DNA of 32,975 nucleotides from Bordetella sp. GTDB lineage: Bacteria; Pseudomonadota; Alphaproteobacteria; Caulobacterales; Caulobacteraceae. The notes beneath the pieces were generated by a model, which did not search any database, was not told the DNA's origin, and worked only from the letters and a program-made list of their open reading frames with translations. The stretch is from contig JAFKFS010000042.1 in NCBI GenBank assembly GCA_017308115.1, forward strand, positions 1 to 32,975, given 5' to 3'. Shown here one piece after another: positions 15,879 to 24,006 of the stretch. The translations under genes were made by a program, and so were the position numbers. Positions within the stretch are counted from its first letter, which is position 1. Every line of letters starts with the position of its first letter.

Positions 15879-16907
15879 TCAGGCCGAGAGTTCTTTGCGG
15901 ATGATCTCGGCCCCGGCGCTCAGAGCTTCCAGCTTGCCGTTGGCGACCCGGCGGGACAGGGGCGCCATGCCGCAGTTGGTGGCGGGATAGAGCTTGTCGG
16001 CGTCCACGAACTGAAGCGCCTTGCGCAGGGTGTCGGCGACCTCCTCCGGGGTCTCGATCGTATTGGTCGCCACGTCGATGGCCCCGACCATCACCTTCTT
16101 GCCCCGGATCAGTTCGATCAGGTCCATCGGCACGCGAGCGTTCTGGGCCTCCAGCGAAATGATGTCGATGCTGGAGGTCTGCAGCCTGGGGAAGGCCTCC
16201 TCATACTGGCGCCATTCGGAGCCGAGCGTCTTCTTCCAGTCGGTGTTGGCCTTGATGCCGTAGCCGTAGCAGATGTGGACGGCGGTCTCGCAACGGAGCC
16301 CCTCGGCCGCCTTCTCCAGCGTCGCCACGCCCCAGTCGTTGACCTCGTCGAAGAAGACGTTGAAGGCCGGTTCGTCGAACTGGATGATGTCGACGCCGGC
16401 GGCTTCCAGCTCCCGGGCCTCCTGGTTGAGGATCCTGGCGAATTCCCAGGCCAGCTTCTCGCGGCTGCCGTAGTGGTCGTCGTAGAGGGTGTCGATCATC
16501 GTCATCGGCCCCGGCAGGGCCCATTTGATCGGCTGGTCGGTCAGTTGGCGCAGGAACCTGGCGTCCTCGACGAAGACCGGCTTCTGACGGCTCACCGCGC
16601 CCGCGACCACCGGCACGCTGGCGTCGTAGCGGTTGCGGATGCGCATGGTCTTGCGCGTCTCGAAGTCCACGCCGTCGAGGTGCTCGATGAAGGTGGTGAC
16701 GAAATGCTGGCGGGTCTGTTCGCCGTCGCTGACGATGTCGATGCCGGCCCGGCGCTGATCGTCCAGCGACAGCCGCAGGGCGTCCCGCTTGGCCTCGATC
16801 AGGTCCTCGCCTTCCAGCTTCCAGGGCGACCACAGGGTTTCAGGTTCGGCCAGCCAGACGGGTTTGGGCAGGCTGCCGGCGGTCGAGGTGGGCAACAGGG
16901 TTTTCAT
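15879..16907 (-). CDS. mesD: Core methionine synthase MesD (MetE C-terminal-domain family)
   Basis: The 342-residue protein matches only the catalytic C-terminal barrel of cobalamin-independent methionine synthase and lacks MetE's N-terminal half. The zinc site is visible: His211 and Cys213 in VHICYG, Glu253 in ISLEAQ and Cys312 in PATNCGM. DIVSDGEQTR (58-66) and QFDEPAF (176-182) are further family motifs. The adjacent upstream gene is DUF1852 (MesX). In published genetics on this family, MesD makes methionine from homocysteine without methyltetrahydrofolate and needs MesX and oxygen; the natural methyl donor was not established as far as I recall. The 28-bp gap to mesX indicates an operon, downstream of a cobalamin riboswitch. 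No clear Shine-Dalgarno precedes the ATG. Confidence 0.88.
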   Translation of the reverse strand: MKTLLPTSTAGSLPKPVWLAEPETLWSPWKLEGEDLIEAKRDALRLSLDDQRRAGIDIVSDGEQTRQHFVTTFIEHLDGVDFETRKTMRIRNRYDASVPVVAGAVSRQKPVFVEDARFLRQLTDQPIKWALPGPMTMIDTLYDDHYGSREKLAWEFARILNQEARELEAAGVDIIQFDEPAFNVFFDEVNDWGVATLEKAAEGLRCETAVHICYGYGIKANTDWKKTLGSEWRQYEEAFPRLQTSSIDIISLEAQNARVPMDLIELIRGKKVMVGAIDVATNTIETPEEVADTLRKALQFVDADKLYPATNCGMAPLSRRVANGKLEALSAGAEIIRKELSA

Positions 16908-16935
16908 GGCGATGACTTTGTGTGCGCAGGGAGGA

Positions 16936-17922
16936 TCAGGCGGCGAAGCTGGCGGACCATTGGTCGAGGACGGCCCGATAGGGCTTGATGAAGCGCTCCT
17001 CGACGAACCTGCCCTGCTCGACGGCCAATCGGCTGCGCTCTTCGCGGTCGTAGACGATCCGGGTCAGGGAATAGTCCTGGTATTTCAGGCTGGGCTGGTA
17101 CTGCTCGGTCGCTGGCGAGTTGGCGTTGTAGATCTCGGGACGGTAGATTTTCTGGAAGGTCTCCATGGTGCTGATCGTGCTGACCAGCTCCAGGTCGGTG
17201 TAGTCCGCCGTCAGATCGCCCACGTGGTAGAAGGCGAAAGGGGCCACGCTGCCCTTGGGCATGAAGTAGCGGACCTTCATCCCCATTTTCGCGAAATACT
17301 GATCGGTCGGCGAGACGGCGTCATTCTCGTATTCGAGGCCAAGCACAGGGTGCTCGCGCCCCGTCCGATGGTAGGTCTTGTTGCTCGACACGCTCAGGCA
17401 GATGACCGGCGGCTTGGCGAAATTGTCCCGGTAGGCGCTCGAGTTGAGGAAGTGCCTGAACAGCTTCCCATGCAGGTCGCCGAACCCCTCCGGCGCCCCG
17501 GAGCCGGGGTGGTTCTTCATGTGCTCCGGCAGGACCACGCTGAAATCGTAGTCACGGACGTAGGAGGAGAAGTTGTTCCCCACGATCCCGTCGATCCGCT
17601 CATCGGCGTCCCTGTCGACGATCGTCGTCTGAAGGATTTCAATCAGCGGGAAGGCGTCGGCGTTCTGGCTGGGCGAGACGCTCATTTCGACGGAGATGAT
17701 CGTGAGTTCGACGGCGTAGCGATCGCCCCTCGGGTTGCCCCAATGCGCCAGGGAGTTGAACCGGTTGTCGATCATCCTCAGGGTGTTGCGCAGGTTCTCC
17801 CGGCGGCATTCTCCCCTAGCCAGATTGGCGAAATTGGTCGTGATCCGCGTGTTCTCGGCCGGGCGATAGTCCTCGTCGAGCGCGGTGCGCTTGATGTTGA
17901 AGGTGAATTCGCTGCTCGCCAT
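16936..17922 (-). CDS. mesX: MesX (DUF1852), partner of MesD
   Basis: This is a 328-residue soluble protein of the DUF1852 family, recognised by its N-terminus (FTFNIKRTALDEDYRPAENT), the central NNFSSYVRDYDFSVVLPEHM and the C-terminal KYQDYSLTRIVYDREERSRL. The family is strongly linked to core methionine synthases and was named MesX because MesD-dependent methionine synthesis requires it. An oxygenase-like role has been suggested but the chemistry is not settled to my knowledge. It has no signal peptide or membrane segment. It is the first gene after the cobalamin riboswitch, about 110 bp downstream of the aptamer. Its ribosome-site region GGCAGAG can pair with an upstream CTGCC (17928-17953), a possible translational switch. 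Confidence 0.88.
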   Translation of the reverse strand: MASSEFTFNIKRTALDEDYRPAENTRITTNFANLARGECRRENLRNTLRMIDNRFNSLAHWGNPRGDRYAVELTIISVEMSVSPSQNADAFPLIEILQTTIVDRDADERIDGIVGNNFSSYVRDYDFSVVLPEHMKNHPGSGAPEGFGDLHGKLFRHFLNSSAYRDNFAKPPVICLSVSSNKTYHRTGREHPVLGLEYENDAVSPTDQYFAKMGMKVRYFMPKGSVAPFAFYHVGDLTADYTDLELVSTISTMETFQKIYRPEIYNANSPATEQYQPSLKYQDYSLTRIVYDREERSRLAVEQGRFVEERFIKPYRAVLDQWSASFAA

Positions 17923-17927
17923 GGTCT

Positions 17928-17994
17928 CTGCCGTTGATGCTGTGGCGAGGCAGCGGACAGGGACGCGCGACCGCCCGCGCGGAATCGTCCCGTC
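17928..17994 (-). promoter_or_regulatory. Candidate riboswitch expression platform in mesX leader
   Basis: Two hairpins can form in the leader RNA between aptamer and mesX. GGGACG (within 17986-17994) pairs with CGTCCC (within 17956-17965) with a bulge. Nearer the gene, CTGCC (17949-17953) pairs with GGCAG (17928-17932), covering the bases just before the ATG at 17922. No T-tract follows either hairpin, so control of translation looks more likely than intrinsic termination. This is inference from pairing by eye. Confidence 0.4.
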
Positions 17995-18034
17995 GCGGCG
18001 CTCATGCGGCCTGACCGGACACCCCGCCGGAGGA

Positions 18035-18240
18035 CGTTATCTGTCGGGGCAGGTCTCCTGGCTCACGGGTCATCGCCTCCGGTCCGGCCTTCCCGGAGGC
18101 GAACCCCCAGTGACGCGAAATGGACCTTCGACTCGCCGCTCACAGTTGCGGGGGCAGCGCCGGCATCGACCGAGGTCTCACCGGCTTCCCTCTTAGCTCC
18201 GCGCAGTCCGAGGACCGCGCGCAGAACCACGACCGAGCCA
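18035..18240 (-). promoter_or_regulatory. Cobalamin (B12) riboswitch upstream of mesX-mesD
   Basis: Read on the minus strand, the region has the conserved blocks of the adenosylcobalamin riboswitch in order: GGGAAGCCGGTG (about 18181-18192), GCGCTGCCCCCGCAACTGTG (about 18140-18159), CACTGGGGG (about 18105-18113), GGGAAGGCC and GATGACCC (about 18068-18095), then the B12 box AGCCAGGAGACCTGCC (18048-18063). It lies about 110 bases before mesX on the same strand. The family normally switches off downstream genes when adenosylcobalamin is abundant, so mesX-mesD should be expressed when B12 is scarce. The outer ends are approximate. Confidence 0.95.
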
Positions 18241-18272
18241 CAGTGCCACAGCGCTGCGGCAAGTCAATATCA

Positions 18273-18292
18273 ATATAAGGACATCTTTATAT
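18273..18292. promoter_or_regulatory. AT-rich palindrome upstream of the riboswitch (SahR-like?)
   Basis: ATATAAGG-ACAT-CTTTATAT is an 8-4-8 inverted repeat with one mismatch. It is conspicuous as the only strongly AT-rich patch nearby. It lies upstream of the riboswitch and so in the promoter zone of mesX-mesD. Its form (ATATAAAGATGTCCTTATAT on the minus strand) recalls operators of SahR-type ArsR repressors that sense S-adenosylhomocysteine and control methionine genes; that link is from memory and tentative. It may alternatively overlap the promoter's own -10 region. Confidence 0.45.
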
Positions 18293-18307
18293 GGTTATGC
18301 GATTGCG

Positions 18308-19720
18308 TCAGGCCGTGGCCGCCGTCGGATAGGGGGTCGCCGCGCTGCGGTCCACGTCGATCTGCAGGGCGCGGCCGATGAAGGGGAAGGCGCGTTGCGG
18401 GCAGGTCGGGCGTTCGCAGATCTTGCACCCGGCGCCGATGGGGGTGGCGACAGCCTGGTCGGACAGGTTCAGTCCCTGCGAATAGACCAGCCGCCCCGCA
18501 TGGCGGATGTCGCAGCCCAGGCCGATGGCGAAGGTCTTGCCCGGCGCGCCATAGACCGGCCCCAGACTTCCCACCGTGCGGGCGATCCACAGATAGGTGC
18601 GGCCGTCCGGCATCTGGGCCATCTGGGTCAGCACCCGGCCCGGCTGGACGAAGGCTTCATAGACATTCCACAGCGGGCACGAGCCGCCGACGCGCGAGAA
18701 GTGAAAGTCCGTGGCCGACTGACGCTTGGAGATGTTCCCGGCGCGATCCACCCGGATGAAGAAAAAGGGCACGCCCTGGGCGCCCGGCCGTTGCAGGGTC
18801 GACAGGCGGTGGCAGACGGTCTCGAATCCCACCCCGAAATGCCGCCCCAGCCGGTCGATGTCATAGCCATAGGCCTCGGCCTGACGCAGGAAGTCGCCGT
18901 AGGGCAGAACCAGCGCCCCGGCGAAATACTGGGCCAGCCCGATGCGCAGCAGGTCGCGGGTTTCGCGCTCCTCCAGCAGGGCGGCGTCGATCAGGCCCTC
19001 GATGATCTCGCCCGCTTCCAGAAAGGCCAGTTGCAGCGCCATCTGAAAGGCCTGCTGTCCCTGCTTGATGAAGGCCGAGACATAGAGGGTCCGGTGCGCG
19101 ACGTCATAGCGGCGCTGCGCTGCATCCGTTTCGTCGAAGATGACGCGGACGCCGTGCCTCTCGGCCAGCCAGGCGGCCAGGCCGGGCCTTACCTGGCGCG
19201 GCGCCAAACCGGCCGCCGCATAGAGGCGCTCGGCCGCCTCATCCAGTTCGGCGACATGGTTGCGGCGCGAATAGAAGAAGTCGCGCACCTGTTCGAACGG
19301 CATCCGCGCGGGGGCGTCGCCCTCCACGTCCTCGCCCAGGCGCAGGGCCATGGCCTCGGCCCGCTCGGCGCTCTGGCGCGCCTTGCGGTGCAGGGAGACC
19401 AGCGCCCGCCCGACCGCCGGCATGTTGAGCGCCAGCTCGCGCAGCTCCGCCGTCGAGATCGGCTCGTCGCCGCCGTCCGCCAAGGCTTCGCGGACATCGG
19501 AGATCAGCCGTCCCTCTTCGTCTTCGGAGAACAGCTGAACGTCCACGCCGAAGGCCGCGTTCAGCTTCAGCAGCAGGGGCACGGTCAGCGGGCGCTGATT
19601 CTGCTCGATCTGGCTGAGATAGGAGTTGGAGATGCCCAGGGCGCGCGCGACCGCCGTCTGGGTCAGGCCGCGCTCCTCGCGCAGCCGCCGCAGCCGCACC
19701 CCCATGAAGGTCTTGCTCAT
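18308..19720 (-). CDS. ScfR/RamB/PrpR-type regulator of short-chain acyl metabolism
   Basis: The 470-residue regulator has an N-terminal XRE helix-turn-helix (about residues 6-60, TQTAVARALGISNSYLSQIEQ). A degenerate IrrE-like domain lacks HExxH. The C-terminal DUF2083-type domain has a cysteine cluster (GCDIRHAG, GAGCKICERPTCPQRAF). This architecture is shared by RamB and mycobacterial PrpR, which sense acyl-CoA and control glyoxylate or methylcitrate genes; the cysteines are implicated in Fe-S binding there. I start at 19720 (MSKTFMGVRLRRLREERG); earlier codons to 19762 would overlap the operator region. It lies just downstream of acnD-prpF on the same strand but has its own upstream region with three copies of a TTTGCA-type motif, suggesting autoregulation. 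Whether it activates or represses prp is not visible. Confidence 0.87.
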   Translation of the reverse strand: MSKTFMGVRLRRLREERGLTQTAVARALGISNSYLSQIEQNQRPLTVPLLLKLNAAFGVDVQLFSEDEEGRLISDVREALADGGDEPISTAELRELALNMPAVGRALVSLHRKARQSAERAEAMALRLGEDVEGDAPARMPFEQVRDFFYSRRNHVAELDEAAERLYAAAGLAPRQVRPGLAAWLAERHGVRVIFDETDAAQRRYDVAHRTLYVSAFIKQGQQAFQMALQLAFLEAGEIIEGLIDAALLEERETRDLLRIGLAQYFAGALVLPYGDFLRQAEAYGYDIDRLGRHFGVGFETVCHRLSTLQRPGAQGVPFFFIRVDRAGNISKRQSATDFHFSRVGGSCPLWNVYEAFVQPGRVLTQMAQMPDGRTYLWIARTVGSLGPVYGAPGKTFAIGLGCDIRHAGRLVYSQGLNLSDQAVATPIGAGCKICERPTCPQRAFPFIGRALQIDVDRSAATPYPTAATA

Positions 19721-19724
19721 GTGT

Positions 19725-19813
19725 TTTGCAACTTTTACAGACCAGGCTGGAAATTTTGGCAATATTCACACGATAAATCGTGCGGTTTCAGTGTCTTGTG
19801 TAAATATTGCAAA
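19725..19813. promoter_or_regulatory. Operator cluster upstream of the ScfR-type regulator
   Basis: Three sites fit TTTGCAnnWTTYRCA: plus strand 19725-19739 (TTTGCAACTTTTACA, exact), plus strand 19756-19770 (TTGGCAATATTCACA, one mismatch) and minus strand 19799-19813 (TTTGCAATATTTACA, exact). A separate perfect palindrome CACGAT-AA-ATCGTG lies at 19769-19782. All are within 93 bp of the regulator's start. The same motif lies upstream of acnD and of the thioesterase-prpC-prpB group. Confidence 0.6.
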
Positions 19814-19836
19814 TGTCCTGGTCGTGCAAGAACGGC

Positions 19837-21051
19837 TCAGTCGGCCGTGTCGAACGACCCGGCCGGGACCAGAACGCGGCCCTCCATCAGGCGGCGCGCG
19901 CTGCGGCTCATGACCGCCTTGGCCACCGTCCAGACGCCCTCGACCTGTTTCGCCTCGGCCCCGACGCTCAGGGTTCCGGACGGATGGCCGAAGCGGACAG
20001 ATTGACGCTCCCCGCCGCCCGCAGCCAGATTGACCAGCGTCCCCGGCACAGCCGCCGCAGCGCCGATGGCGACCGCCGCCGTGCCCATCATGGCGTGGTG
20101 CAGCCGCCCCATCGACAGGGCGCGGACCAGCAGGTCGATCTCGCCTGCCGCGACGGCTTTGCCGCTGGAGGTCACATGGTCTGCGGGCGGGGCGACGAAG
20201 GCGATCTTGGGCGTATGCTGGCGCCGGGCCGCCTCCTCTGGCGAGGCGATCAGTCCCATGCGCACGGCGCCGATGGCGCGCAGGGCCTCGAAGCGCGCCA
20301 GGGCGGCCGGATCGTCGTTGATCGCCCCCTGCAGCTCCGCCCCCGAATAGCCGAGGTCCGCCGCGTTGACGAAGATGGTCGGAATGCCGGCGTTGATCAG
20401 GGTGGCCTTCAGCCTGCCCCCCGCGACCAGCGCCTCGGGCACGTCCAGTTCGTCGATCAGATGGCCCGTGGGGAACATGGCGCCCCCGCCGCCATCCTCG
20501 CCCTCGCCCTCATCGGCCGGGTCGAGGAACTCCAGCACGATCTCGGCGGCGGGGAAGGTCACGCCGTCCAGTTCGAAGTCGCCCGTCTCCTGCACCCGGC
20601 CTTCGGCCACCGGCACATGGGCGATGATGGTCTTGCCGATGTTGGCCTGCCAGATGCGCACGGTGCGCACTCCGTCCGGCCCGACCGGGACATAGCCCGC
20701 GTGGATGGCGAAGGCCCCCGCCGCCGTCGACAGATTGCCGCAGTTGCCCGACCAGTCGACGAAGTCGGTGTCGATCGACACCTGTCCATACAGATAGTCG
20801 ACGTCGTGATCGGGCTGCGCGCTGGGCGAGAGGATCACGCATTTGCTGGTGCTGGAGGTCGCCCCGCCCATGCCGTCGGTGTGCTTGCCATAGGGGTCGG
20901 GGCTGCCGATCACGCGCTGGAACAGGCGGTCGCGCGCCCGGCCCGGAACGCGACACGCCTCGGGCAGGTCTTCCAGCCTGAAGAAGACGCCCTTGGAGGT
21001 GCCGCCGCGCATATAGACGGCGGGAATGGCGATCTGGGCCTGGCGCGACAT
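19837..21051 (-). CDS. prpF: 2-methylaconitate cis-trans isomerase PrpF
   Basis: This is a 404-residue member of the PrpF family (diaminopimelate-epimerase-like fold). It has the N-terminal IPAVYMRGGTSKGVFF, the central GMGGATSSTSKCVIL, DWSGNCGNLSTAAGAFAI and the C-terminal RALSMGRLHHAMMGTAAVA. PrpF isomerises the 2-methylaconitate made by AcnD so that an aconitase can complete conversion to 2-methylisocitrate, replacing PrpD. Its ATG directly abuts the acnD stop (0-bp gap), so the two are one operon. A Gly/Glu-rich stretch (EGEGEDGGGG, about residues 182-192) looks like a lineage-specific loop. The stop lies 117 bp before the regulator's start. Confidence 0.94.
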   Translation of the reverse strand: MSRQAQIAIPAVYMRGGTSKGVFFRLEDLPEACRVPGRARDRLFQRVIGSPDPYGKHTDGMGGATSSTSKCVILSPSAQPDHDVDYLYGQVSIDTDFVDWSGNCGNLSTAAGAFAIHAGYVPVGPDGVRTVRIWQANIGKTIIAHVPVAEGRVQETGDFELDGVTFPAAEIVLEFLDPADEGEGEDGGGGAMFPTGHLIDELDVPEALVAGGRLKATLINAGIPTIFVNAADLGYSGAELQGAINDDPAALARFEALRAIGAVRMGLIASPEEAARRQHTPKIAFVAPPADHVTSSGKAVAAGEIDLLVRALSMGRLHHAMMGTAAVAIGAAAAVPGTLVNLAAGGGERQSVRFGHPSGTLSVGAEAKQVEGVWTVAKAVMSRSARRLMEGRVLVPAGSFDTAD

Positions 21052-23676
21052 TTAGGCGGCCTCCGACTTGGCGGCGAGGAAGTCCTGGGCGAAGCGTTGC
21101 AGCACGCCGCCCGCCTCATAGATCGACGCCTCCTCGGCCGTGTCCAGACGGCAGGTGACGGGGATCTCGACCGTCCTGCCGTCTGCGCGATGGATCAGAA
21201 GCGTCAGGTCGGCGCCGGGGCGGCGCTCGCCCGCGACATCGAACACTTCCGTCCCGTCCAGCTCCAGCGTCAGGCGCGTGACGCCCGGCTTGAACTCCAG
21301 CGGCAGCACGCCCATGCCGATCAGATTGGTGCGGTGGATGCGCTCGAACCCCTCGGCGACGATGGCCTCGACGCCCGCCAGCCGCACGCCCTTGGCCGCC
21401 CAGTCGCGCGACGAGCCCTGCCCATAGTCGGCGCCCGCGATGATGATCAGCGGCTGGCGGCGGTCCAGATAGGTCTCGATCGCCTCCCACATCCGCATGA
21501 CGGTTCCGTCTGGTTCGACCCGCGTCAGCGAGCCCTTCTTCACCGCCCCGTCCACCACGGCCATCTCATTGACCAGCTGAGGGTTGGCGAAGGTGGCGCG
21601 CATGGCGGTCAGGTGGTCGCCCCGGTGGGTGGCGTAGGAGTTGTAGTCCTCTTCCGGCACGCCCATCCGCGTCAGATACTCTCCCGCCGCTGACGTCGGC
21701 AGGATGGCGTTCGACGGCGACAGGTGGTCGGTGGTGATGTTGTCCGGCAGGATCGCCAGCGGCCGCATCCTCGTCAGGGTGCGCGGATTGGCGGCCAGGG
21801 CGCCGACGCCTTCGACATCCCAATAGGGCGGGCGGCGGATGTAGGTCGACTGCGGGCGCCAGTCGTACAGGGGGCTGACGCTGACCCCGCCGCTGCGGCG
21901 CGCGCCGAACATCGGCTCATAGACGGCGCGGAACTGTTCCGGCTTGACCGAGGCGGCGACCACGGCGTCGATCTCCTCGTCCGAGGGCCACAGGTCCTTC
22001 AGGCGGATGTCGCGGCCGTCGACCACGCCCAGCACGTCCTGCTCGATATCGAAGCGCACCGTTCCGGCCAGCGCATAGGCCACCACCAGCGGCGGCGAGG
22101 CGAGGAAGGCCTGTTTGGCGTAGGGGTGGATGCGGCCGTCGAAATTGCGGTTCCCCGACAGCACGGCGGTGGAATAGAGATCGCGGTCGATGATCTCCTG
22201 CTGGATGGCCGGATCAAGGGCGCCGGACATGCCGTTGCAGGTGGTGCAGGCGAAGGCGACGATGCCGAAGCCCAGCGCCTCCAGCTCGGACAGCAGGCCC
22301 GCTTCCTCCAGATACAGCCGCGCCACCTTGGACCCCGGCGCGAAGGACGACTTGACCCACGGCTTGCGCGTCAGGCCCAGGGCGTTGGCCTTCTTGGCCA
22401 GCAGGCCCGCCGCCACGACGTTGCGCGGATTGGAGGTGTTGGTGCAGCTGGTGATGGCGGCGATGATGACGGCGCCGTCGGGCAGCAGGCCCTCGCGCTC
22501 CTCGGCTTGCGCCTCGGCCAGCCCCACGGCGACGCCGCGCTCTTTCAGGGCGGATGTGGGCAGGCGCCGGTGCGGGTTGGACGGCCCGGCCAGATTGCGC
22601 TCGACGCTCGACAGGTCGAACTCCAGCACCCGCTCATATTCAGCGGTCTTCAGCGCCTCGCCCCACAGGCCGGTGGTGCGGGCGTAGGTCTCGACCAGCG
22701 CCACCTGTTCCGAGTCGCGGCCGGTCAGCTTCAGATAGTCGAGGGTCTGCTGGTCGATGTAGAACATCGCCGCCGTCGCCCCATATTCCGGGCACATGTT
22801 GGAGATGGTCGCCCGGTCGCCGATCGACAGGCTGTCGGCGCCCTCGCCGAAGAACTCCAGCCAGGCGCCGACCACCTTCTGTCCGCGCAGGAACTCGGTC
22901 AGGGCCAGGACGATGTCGGTCGCCGTGATGCCCGGCGCGCGCCGTCCGGTCAGCCTGACGCCGACGATGTCGGGCAGCCGCATCATCGAGGCGCGGCCCA
23001 GCATGACCGTCTCGGCTTCCAGCCCGCCGACGCCGACGGCGATGACGCCCAGCGCATCGACGTGAGGCGTGTGGCTGTCGGTGCCGACGCAGGTGTCGGG
23101 GAAGGCCACGCCGTCGCGGACCTGAACCACCGGCGACATCTTCTCCAGATTGATCTGGTGCATGATGCCGTTGCCCGCCGGAATGACGTCGACGTTCTCG
23201 AAGGCGCGCTTGGTCCATTCGATGAAGTGGAAGCGGTCCTCGTTGCGGCGATCCTCGACCGCGCGGTTCTTGTCGAAGGCGTCGGGATCGAATCCGCCGT
23301 ATTCCACCGCCAGCGAGTGGTCGACGATCAACTGCGTCGGCACCACCGGATTGACCTTGGCCGGGTCGCCGCCCTGCTGGGCGATGGCGTCGCGCAGGCC
23401 CGCCAGATCGACCAGCGCTGTCTGGCCCAGGATGTCGTGACAGACGACGCGCGCCGGATACCAGGGGAAGTCCAGATCGCGCCGCCCCTCGACGATCTGG
23501 GTCAGGGCGTCGGTCAGCTGTTCGGGATCGCAGCGGCGGACCAGCTGTTCGGCCAGGACGCGCGACACATAGGGCAGTCGGTCATAGGCGCCCGGCTGGA
23601 TGGCGTGGACGGCGGCGCGCGTGTCGAAATAGTCGACGGGCGTGCCCAGCAGCCGCCTGCGGTAATCGGTGTTCAT
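21052..23676 (-). CDS. acnD: Fe/S-dependent 2-methylisocitrate dehydratase AcnD
   Basis: This 874-residue protein of the aconitase family dehydrates 2-methylcitrate in the methylcitrate cycle. [4Fe-4S] ligands are visible in ITSCTNTSNP and ACTTCNGMSG. IVAEGFERIHRTNLIGMGVLPLEF is the C-terminal swivel-domain signature of the family. I start at 23676 (MNTDYRRRLLGTPVDYFD), which matches known AcnD N-termini; the frame is open to 23754 but those residues look untypical. This leaves an upstream region of about 165 bp to the operator at 23842-23856. Adjacency to prpF distinguishes it from housekeeping aconitase. It is transcribed divergently from the thioesterase-prpC-prpB group. Confidence 0.94.
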   Translation of the reverse strand: MNTDYRRRLLGTPVDYFDTRAAVHAIQPGAYDRLPYVSRVLAEQLVRRCDPEQLTDALTQIVEGRRDLDFPWYPARVVCHDILGQTALVDLAGLRDAIAQQGGDPAKVNPVVPTQLIVDHSLAVEYGGFDPDAFDKNRAVEDRRNEDRFHFIEWTKRAFENVDVIPAGNGIMHQINLEKMSPVVQVRDGVAFPDTCVGTDSHTPHVDALGVIAVGVGGLEAETVMLGRASMMRLPDIVGVRLTGRRAPGITATDIVLALTEFLRGQKVVGAWLEFFGEGADSLSIGDRATISNMCPEYGATAAMFYIDQQTLDYLKLTGRDSEQVALVETYARTTGLWGEALKTAEYERVLEFDLSSVERNLAGPSNPHRRLPTSALKERGVAVGLAEAQAEEREGLLPDGAVIIAAITSCTNTSNPRNVVAAGLLAKKANALGLTRKPWVKSSFAPGSKVARLYLEEAGLLSELEALGFGIVAFACTTCNGMSGALDPAIQQEIIDRDLYSTAVLSGNRNFDGRIHPYAKQAFLASPPLVVAYALAGTVRFDIEQDVLGVVDGRDIRLKDLWPSDEEIDAVVAASVKPEQFRAVYEPMFGARRSGGVSVSPLYDWRPQSTYIRRPPYWDVEGVGALAANPRTLTRMRPLAILPDNITTDHLSPSNAILPTSAAGEYLTRMGVPEEDYNSYATHRGDHLTAMRATFANPQLVNEMAVVDGAVKKGSLTRVEPDGTVMRMWEAIETYLDRRQPLIIIAGADYGQGSSRDWAAKGVRLAGVEAIVAEGFERIHRTNLIGMGVLPLEFKPGVTRLTLELDGTEVFDVAGERRPGADLTLLIHRADGRTVEIPVTCRLDTAEEASIYEAGGVLQRFAQDFLAAKSEAA

Positions 23677-23841
23677 CAGCGCGGATGTCCCAGCTTGCAT
23701 GAGGCCGCGCCGGGCGGCGTCCGGCGCCGGACGAAACCGGCGGCGGAATCCCATGCGCAGACGTGCGGTCCTTATCCGGTCCTCGCGATCTCAGGTGAAC
23801 GGCTGAAAAGGCGGAGACTTGTGAACGCCGCCCTGTAAACC

Positions 23842-23856
23842 TGCAAAATCTGCAAA
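23842..23856 (-). promoter_or_regulatory. Operator-like site for acnD-prpF
   Basis: On the minus strand this reads TTTGCAGATTTTGCA, an exact fit to TTTGCAnnWTTYRCA. It is followed by a third half-site, TTTACA (23833-23838). It lies 166 bp upstream of the acnD ATG. It is the probable target of the ScfR-type regulator at 18308-19720. Confidence 0.6.
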
Positions 23857-23875
23857 AGGACTGTTCGCACCAAAG

Positions 23876-23898
23876 CCCTCCCCCTCGATGGGGGAGGG
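23876..23898. repeat. Perfect 9-bp GC hairpin (CCCTCCCCC / GGGGGAGGG)
   Basis: CCCTCCCCC (23876-23884), loop TCGAT, GGGGGAGGG (23890-23898), followed by TTGGGTGGGGGTGG. This looks like one of the short interspersed repeats common in Caulobacterales. It lies between the two divergent prp operators and could insulate the arms. Confidence 0.6.
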
Positions 23899-24006
23899 TT
23901 GGGTGGGGGTGGAGGCAGTTCATCTGCCGCAGAGTCTCCAGAGACGCCGCCTCCTGCGCCTTTATGGCCCTTGTCGCGCCCGCCGTTCTGCCCGCCTCTT
24001 CACCCG

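Noticed and set aside
21724-23838. 704-codon plus-strand open frame opposite acnD
   Set aside because: Antisense shadow of acnD with repetitive Arg/Gly/Asp composition and no family motifs.
23876-23917. G-rich tract (GGGGGAGGGTTGGGTGGGGGTGG) considered as a regulatory G-quadruplex
   Set aside because: G-quadruplex folding is possible, but the tract is more simply one arm of a common hairpin repeat. Nothing else in the window supports a quadruplex role.
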